Assembly: GCA_022828595.1 (NCBI GenBank)
Contig: JAKGHH010000005.1
Location: 52,819,655 to 52,883,654, forward strand
Length of the DNA stretch: 64,000 bases
Reading direction: 5' to 3'
From: Nelumbo lutea
Lineage: Eukaryota > Streptophyta > Magnoliopsida > Proteales > Nelumbonaceae
Below, piece after piece: positions 58,750-64,000 of the stretch. The position numbers and the translations under genes were made by a program. Below the pieces are notes generated by a model that saw nothing but the letters and a program-made list of their open reading frames with translations, was not told where the DNA came from and ran no database searches. The stretch's first letter is position 1. Each line of letters starts with the position of its first letter.

Positions 58750-59832
58750 ACTAAAATTAAAAATACATACTATAAGTTTGAAAATTTAGGTTTATCCAAA
58801 TACCAAATGCCACTTAATTCTAAAAATATTTAATTAAAAACGATATTTTGTATGCATGCATATACAATTAGATTGGATTAGATCCTAGTGGATTAAATCA
58901 AGTAATGTCCAAATCTAGTCTAATTAATTAATAGATAGATCATATTTTCAAACCTAATTATGACTAAATGGATAATTAGATCTAATTAACTTAAGTGAAT
59001 TAGATTGAAATTGGGATTGGACTAAGCTAATTACATTTGTAGTCCTACCATTGTGTAACCCATTTGGTAAGCAAAAAAAAAAAAAGAAAAAAAAGGTCAT
59101 GTAATCGGCTCGGATGCGATGAGGCCTATACTCTTAATCATTCTTCTTTGTTTCAAGTTTATACATTGCGCTAATTATTGAATATCAAATTATGTAGGGG
59201 GTATTGGATTTGTTGACTTTTGTCATAGCCCAACCTAAATTAATGTTCATCTAATGGGCCTAATATAGGAGCTCATGTACAATCTTATGACCCCTCAATA
59301 AAACACAAAGACTGGGTTCAATATTCAAACATTGTTTTTGTTTTCACTCACGGGGAGATGTTCCCAATGGAAGACCACAAGGTTGTGTGGACGGTGTGAG
59401 GACCGAATCTAGATTCACAAAATTCAAACACGCTTGTAGTTGCACTTAAATCAAGGCATCACATCAATGGAACTTTGATTCCAAGTGCTGGAGTGTTCGC
59501 ATTTCGTAGTAGGGTGTCACATGTGAAACAGTTGTAGCAAAATTTTCTCATATTATGGAAAAAATGGTGGTCTACATATATAAAAACAAACAACCAATAG
59601 CTTCAATGTGCACAACCTCCAATCATAAAATTCCATTGTTGAGCATCAATCAATAAAACAAGTTCATTATACATTGATAATCCAACTTATACAAAAACTC
59701 GTCAATTTATGCATGAAGACTACAACTCAAATCATGGTAGTATGAAGCAAATGCATCACCACAACTTATTACAAATAACAATTACAAAATATAACGACCA
59801 AAGGGTTATTTGTATGGAATGAATACATTCAC
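58750..59832. other. Intergenic DNA downstream of the glycine-rich gene
   Basis: AT-rich DNA with an A-run near 59071-59095. The part close to 59832 should hold the 3' UTR of the minus-strand gene. No other gene is seen. Confidence 0.5.
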
Positions 59833-62800
59833 TTATGGGTTTAGGCCACTTCCACCACCATAACCAGACCCATATCCTGAGCCACCACCATAGCCAGAGC
59901 CACTACCAAAACCAGCACCACCACTTCCAGCTCCACCTCCACCTCCTCCACCACTTCCATATCCACTACCACTCCCAGAACCGTAACCTGAGCCAGAACC
60001 ACTTCCGCTCCCAAACCCATATCCTGAGCCTCCACCACCTCCACCTCCACTTCCATAGCCACCACCAACTACTACCCCAGACTCAGAGCTAGAGCCGCTA
60101 CCACTCCCTGAGCTATAACTAGAACCACTTCCATAGCTACGTCCACCAATAAATCCTCCAGTACCATACCCATTACCACTCCCAGAACCATAACCACTTC
60201 CACTACCAGATCCATATCCAGAGCCTCCACCACCTCCACCTCCACTTCCATAACCACCACCACCACCAATTACTCCAGAACCATAGCTAGAGCTACTACC
60301 ACTCCCAAACCCATAACCAGAACCACTACCAAATCCAGATCCATATCCAAAGCCAACTCCACCTCCCCCACCACTTCCATAGCCATGTCCACCAATGAAC
60401 CCTCCATAACTATACCCACCATCACTCCCAAAAGCATAACCATAGCCATCACCACTTCCACTACCAAATCCGTATCCTACACCGTCACCACCTCCAACTC
60501 CACTTCCATAACCACTACCAAATCCAGAGCCACTACCACTACCTGAACCTTGGCCAGAACCACTACCACTTCCACTTCCATAGCCACCACCAATAGCTAC
60601 TCCAGATCCTTGCCCAGAACTACTACCACTCCTTGAACCATATCCAGAACCACTACCAGATCCAAACCCAGATCCTGAGCCACTTCCACTTCCATAGCCA
60701 CTACCACTTCCTGAACCACTACCAGATCCATACCCAGATCCGGAGCCACGTCCACTTCCATAGCCACCACTAGAGCCGCTACCACTTCCTGGTCCATGGC
60801 CGGAACCACTACCAGATCCAGAGCTACTTCCACTTCCACTTCCATAACCACCACCAGAGTTGCTACCACTCCCTGAACCATGGCCGGAACCACTACCAAA
60901 TCCGGAGCCACTTCCACTTCCATATCCACTACCAGAACTGCTACCACTCCCTGAACCATGGCCGGAACCGCTACCAGATCCATATCCAGATCCGGAGCCA
61001 CTTCCACTTCCATGTCCACTACCAGAACCGCTACCACTCCCTGAACCATGGCCAGAACCACCACCAGATCCATATCCAGATCCGGAGCCACTTCCACCTC
61101 CATTTCCATAACCACCACCTACACCTACTCCAGAGCCACTACCACTCCCTGAACCATGGCCAGAACCGTTACCAGATCCAGAGCCGCTACCACTCCCTGA
61201 ACCATGGCCTGAACCACTACCAGATCCAAAGCCACTTCCATAGCCATTACCAGAGCCGCTACCACTTCCTGAACCATGGCTGGAACCACCACCAGATCCA
61301 TATCCAGATCCGGAGCCACTTCCACCTCCATTTCCATAACCACCACCTACACCTACTCCAGAGCCACTACCACTCCCTAAACCATTACCTGATCCATATC
61401 CAGATCCAGAGCCGCTACCGCTCCCTGAACCATGGCCCGTACCACTACCAGATCCAGAGCCACTTCCACTTCCACTTCCATAGCCACTACCAGAGCCGCT
61501 ACCACTTCCTGAACCATGACCAGAACCATTATCAGATCCGGAGCCACTTCCATAACCACCACCTACACCTACTCCAGAGCCACTACCACTCCCTGAACCA
61601 TGACCGGAGCCGCTACCAGATCCGGAGCCACTTCCACTTCCACTTCCATATCCACTGCCAGAACCGCTACCACTCCCTGAACCATGGCCGGAACCGCCAC
61701 CAGATCCATATCCAGATCCGGAGCCACGTCCACTTCCACTTCCATAGCCACCACCATATCCACTACCACTCCCTGAACCAGAGCCACTTCCACTTCCACT
61801 TCCATAACCACCACCTACACCTACTCCAGAGCCACTACCACTCCCTGAACCATGGCCGGAACCATTACCAGATCCGGAGCCACGCCCACTTCCACTTCCA
61901 TAGCCACCACCATATCCACTACCACTCCCTGAACCATGGCCAGAACCGCTACCAGATCCCAAGCCACTACTAGATCCACTACCACTTCCTGTACCATGGC
62001 CAGAACCACTACCAGATCCATATCCAGATCCAGAGCCACTTCCACTTCCATGACCACTACCCACACCTACTCCATAGCCACTACCACTCCCTGAACCTTG
62101 ATTGGATCCGCTACCAGATCCATATCCAGACCCTGATCCACTTCCACTTCCATAGCCACCACCTGAGTTGCTACTGCTCCCTGAACCATGGCCGGAACCA
62201 TTACCGGATCCTTGTCCAGATCCAGAGCCACTTCCATTTCCAGAACCGCCACCAGATGCGCTACCACTCCCTGTACCATGGCCAGAACCGTTACCAGATC
62301 CAGAGCCACTTCCATAACCACCACCCGCACCTCCTCCAGAGCCACTACCACTCCCTGAACCATGGCCGGAACCATTACCGGATCCTTGTCCAGATCCAGA
62401 GCCACTTCCATTTGCAGAACCGCCACCAGATGCGCTACCACTCCCTGTACCATGGCCAGAACCGCTACCAGATCCAGAGCCACTTCCATAACCACCACCC
62501 GCACCTCCTCCAGAGCCACTACCACTCCCAGAACCATGACCAGAACCACTTCCACTTCCATAACCCCCACCCGCACCTACTCCAGAGCCACTACCACTCC
62601 CTGACCCATGACCAGAACCACTTCCACTTCCATAACCACCACCTACAGCTACTCCAGAGCCATTTCCAGTCCCTGAACCATGACCTGAACCACTTCCAGA
62701 TCCTGAGCCACTTCCACCTCCACTTCCATTACCACCACCTATAGTAACTCCAGATCCATGTCCTGCGCCATTACCACTTCCTGAACCCTGGCCAGAGCCA

Positions 62801-63564
62801 GTACCAGATCCGGAGCCACTTCCATAACCCCCACCCACTACCACTCCAGATCCATGTCCATAGCCACTACCACTCCCAAAACCATGGCCAAAACCACTAC
62901 CGGATCCAAAGCCACTTCCACCTCCACTAGCCCCACTTCCACTTCCCCCTGTAGCTACTCCTGATCCATAGCCAGAGCCACTACCACTCCCTGAACCATA
63001 GCTAGATCCACTGTTAGATCCGGATCCATATCCGAAACCACCTCCACCTCCACCTCCCCCACCACTCCCATATCCATGTCCACTTGTAGCTCCTCCAACC
63101 CCATATCCACTACCACTCCCAGAACCAAAGCCAGATCCATAACCACTACCACTCCCAGATCCGTATCCTAAGCCACCACCTCCACCGCCTCCACTTCCAT
63201 AACCAACACCTACACCTTTACCAAATCCATAGCCAGATCCACCACCACTCCCAAAACCAGAACCAGAACCACTCCCAGATCCGGATCCATATCCGGAACC
63301 ACCTCCACCTCCACCACCCCCACCCCCACCCCCACCACTTCCATATCCTCCCCCTTGTGACCCACCATAACCAGATCCAACTCCTGAACCATATCCAGAG
63401 CCATAGCCTGAACCATAGCCCGACCCACCCCCACCTCCACTTCCACCTCCACCCCCACCCCCGCCTCCTTCCCCTAACTTATTGTAAAACACAACTCTTG
63501 CATAAGAGAGCTCGGAAACAAGTAAGAATAAGAATGCAACGGCTACCACTCTAGATGTAGCCAT
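59833..63564 (-). CDS. Secreted giant glycine/serine-rich repeat protein (cell-wall type)
   Basis: A single open frame of 1,243 codons runs from the ATG at 63564 to TAA at 59833. Residues 1-22 ([22 protein letters not shown]) are a clear signal peptide. After a short [11 protein letters not shown] linker the rest is almost only Gly and Ser with regular Tyr, His, Val, Asn, Phe and Ala, in [15 protein letters not shown] units. Higher-order modules contain GVGVGGGYG about every 220-250 bp around 61110-61820. It ends [10 protein letters not shown]. Length is far above usual plant glycine-rich wall proteins (a few hundred residues). The intact frame over 3.7 kb of repeat DNA suggests selection, though the Gly-codon repeat also avoids stops. 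I infer a structural extracellular protein; Tyr residues could permit cross-linking. No enzymatic motif is seen. Confidence 0.9.
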   Translation of the reverse strand: MATSRVVAVAFLFLLVSELSYARVVFYNKLGEGGGGGGGGGSGGGGGSGYGSGYGSGYGSGVGSGYGGSQGGGYGSGGGGGGGGGGGGGSGYGSGSGSGSGSGFGSGGGSGYGFGKGVGVGYGSGGGGGGGLGYGSGSGSGYGSGFGSGSGSGYGVGGATSGHGYGSGGGGGGGGGFGYGSGSNSGSSYGSGSGSGSGYGSGVATGGSGSGASGGGSGFGSGSGFGHGFGSGSGYGHGSGVVVGGGYGSGSGSGTGSGQGSGSGNGAGHGSGVTIGGGNGSGGGSGSGSGSGSGHGSGTGNGSGVAVGGGYGSGSGSGHGSGSGSGSGVGAGGGYGSGSGSGHGSGSGSGSGGGAGGGYGSGSGSGSGSGHGTGSGSASGGGSANGSGSGSGQGSGNGSGHGSGSGSGSGGGAGGGYGSGSGSGNGSGHGTGSGSASGGGSGNGSGSGSGQGSGNGSGHGSGSSSNSGGGYGSGSGSGSGYGSGSGSNQGSGSGSGYGVGVGSGHGSGSGSGSGYGSGSGSGHGTGSGSGSSSGLGSGSGSGHGSGSGSGYGGGYGSGSGRGSGSGNGSGHGSGSGSGSGVGVGGGYGSGSGSGSGSGSGSGYGGGYGSGSGRGSGSGYGSGGGSGHGSGSGSGSGSGYGSGSGSGSGSGSGSGHGSGSGSGSGVGVGGGYGSGSGSDNGSGHGSGSGSGSGSGYGSGSGSGSGSGSGTGHGSGSGSGSGSGYGSGNGLGSGSGSGVGVGGGYGNGGGSGSGSGYGSGGGSSHGSGSGSGSGNGYGSGFGSGSGSGHGSGSGSGSGSGNGSGHGSGSGSGSGVGVGGGYGNGGGSGSGSGYGSGGGSGHGSGSGSGSGSGHGSGSGSGSGYGSGSGSGHGSGSGSSSGSGYGSGSGSGFGSGSGHGSGSGSNSGGGYGSGSGSSSGSGSGSGHGPGSGSGSSGGYGSGRGSGSGYGSGSGSGSGSGYGSGSGSGSGFGSGSGSGYGSRSGSSSGQGSGVAIGGGYGSGSGSGSGQGSGSGSGSGFGSGYGSGVGGGDGVGYGFGSGSGDGYGYAFGSDGGYSYGGFIGGHGYGSGGGGGVGFGYGSGFGSGSGYGFGSGSSSSYGSGVIGGGGGYGSGGGGGGGSGYGSGSGSGYGSGSGNGYGTGGFIGGRSYGSGSSYSSGSGSGSSSESGVVVGGGYGSGGGGGGGSGYGFGSGSGSGSGYGSGSGSGYGSGGGGGGGAGSGGAGFGSGSGYGGGSGYGSGYGGGSGLNP

Positions 63565-63654
63565 ATAGTATTTAGATAGAAAGGAACTTCGTTAACCGAA
63601 TGAAATGCAATGTAGTAAGACTTGCGATGCATGAAGCGTTTGTAATGATCTGGG

Positions 63655-63662
63655 TATTTATA
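63655..63662 (-). promoter_or_regulatory. TATA box of the glycine-rich gene
   Basis: TATAAATA on the minus strand, about 91 bp upstream of the ATG, at a usual distance for plant promoters with a short leader. Confidence 0.65.
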
Positions 63663-64000
63663 GTGAATGCACTTCAAAGGGAATATCTCAAGAGCATCCA
63701 ACTCTACCACGTGAGCTGGGGAAAATTTTCTATCCCTAAGTTATTGTTGCCTATAGGGTCAATAAAACTCTAGAATAAAGATCATGTGAACAAAGTCAAA
63801 TTTATTTGTCAATTACCACCAGAATCGCCACTTCCCCCGTTAGTCCCCTTGTACTCATCTAGGCCTCTCACGGAGATTTGGATTCATCTAGCAACCATAT
63901 AAAAATAAAAAATGGAGTCCCGATCGAGGATCTGAGTTACTCATCGATGAATAGAATGTGTTAAGCTACGTTACTTTAATTTCAATTTGCAAGTTCACAG
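63663..64000. promoter_or_regulatory. Upstream region of the glycine-rich gene
   Basis: AT-rich sequence upstream of the TATA box; a CACGTG core (ACCACGTGAG, 63707-63716) is a G-box-type element that could bind bZIP or bHLH factors. No other gene is seen to the window end. Confidence 0.4.

Noticed and set aside
59835..63554. Several 60-170-codon open frames in other frames and on the plus strand across the glycine-rich gene (His/Gln-rich, Val/Glu/Met-rich)
   Set aside because: They are by-products of the 18-bp-like Gly/Ser repeat, which keeps other frames free of stops. They lack signal peptides and family similarity.

Overview
The window is plant nuclear DNA: AT-rich, crowded with nested LTR retrotransposons, LINEs and DNA-transposon derivatives, and holding two host genes that can be supported. 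Gene structure, TE types (Ty1/copia, Ty3/gypsy with chromodomain, L1-type LINEs with RNase H, CACTA, MULE-like, Au-like SINE) and captured plant genes (THO5, cellulose synthase, MYB-CC) indicate a flowering plant. The very large TE-filled introns would suit an early-diverging eudicot or magnoliid, but the species cannot be fixed from the sequence alone.

Layout. 1-8.8 kb: AT-rich intergenic DNA with several MITE-like insertions, three of them bounded by a target-site duplication or long inverted repeats. 8.8-44.4 kb: one minus-strand gene for a mitochondrial NFU4/NFU5-type iron-sulfur scaffold protein. Its six exons (834 bp coding, 277 aa) join in frame with canonical GT-AG sites across 35.5 kb. 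Intron 3 (7.3 kb) holds a MULE-like TIR element carrying a MYB-CC gene fragment and an internally deleted gypsy element. Intron 2 (15.9 kb) holds two LINEs, a degenerate copia element carrying a SINE, and other LINE and copia remnants. Intron 1 (11.3 kb) holds a three-level nest: a 5'-truncated LINE with a 107-bp target-site duplication, a copia element inside it, and inside that a gypsy-type element whose internal region is a gag-THO5-CesA-THO5 chimera.

45.0-47.1 kb: a tandem LTR/internal/LTR array of a short retroelement. 49.1-50.9 kb: a non-autonomous CACTA element. 51.3-56.7 kb: a CACTA-like terminus region split by a nearly complete but broken chromovirus (gypsy). 57.2-57.8 kb: a LINE tail with an internal tandem duplication. 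58.2-58.7 kb: an element with a 9-bp duplication. 59.8-63.6 kb: a single-exon minus-strand gene for a secreted 1,243-aa glycine-rich cell-wall-type protein, with a TATA box about 90 bp upstream of its ATG.

The two host genes show no functional link: one serves organellar Fe-S assembly, the other probably the cell wall. The most unusual items are the chimeric transduplicating retroelement (35957-39510), the 35-kb NFU gene that has apparently kept its coding frame through repeated insertions, the LINE with a 107-bp duplication, and the giant Gly/Ser repeat protein. No prokaryotic features, CRISPR arrays, rRNA or tRNA genes were seen.
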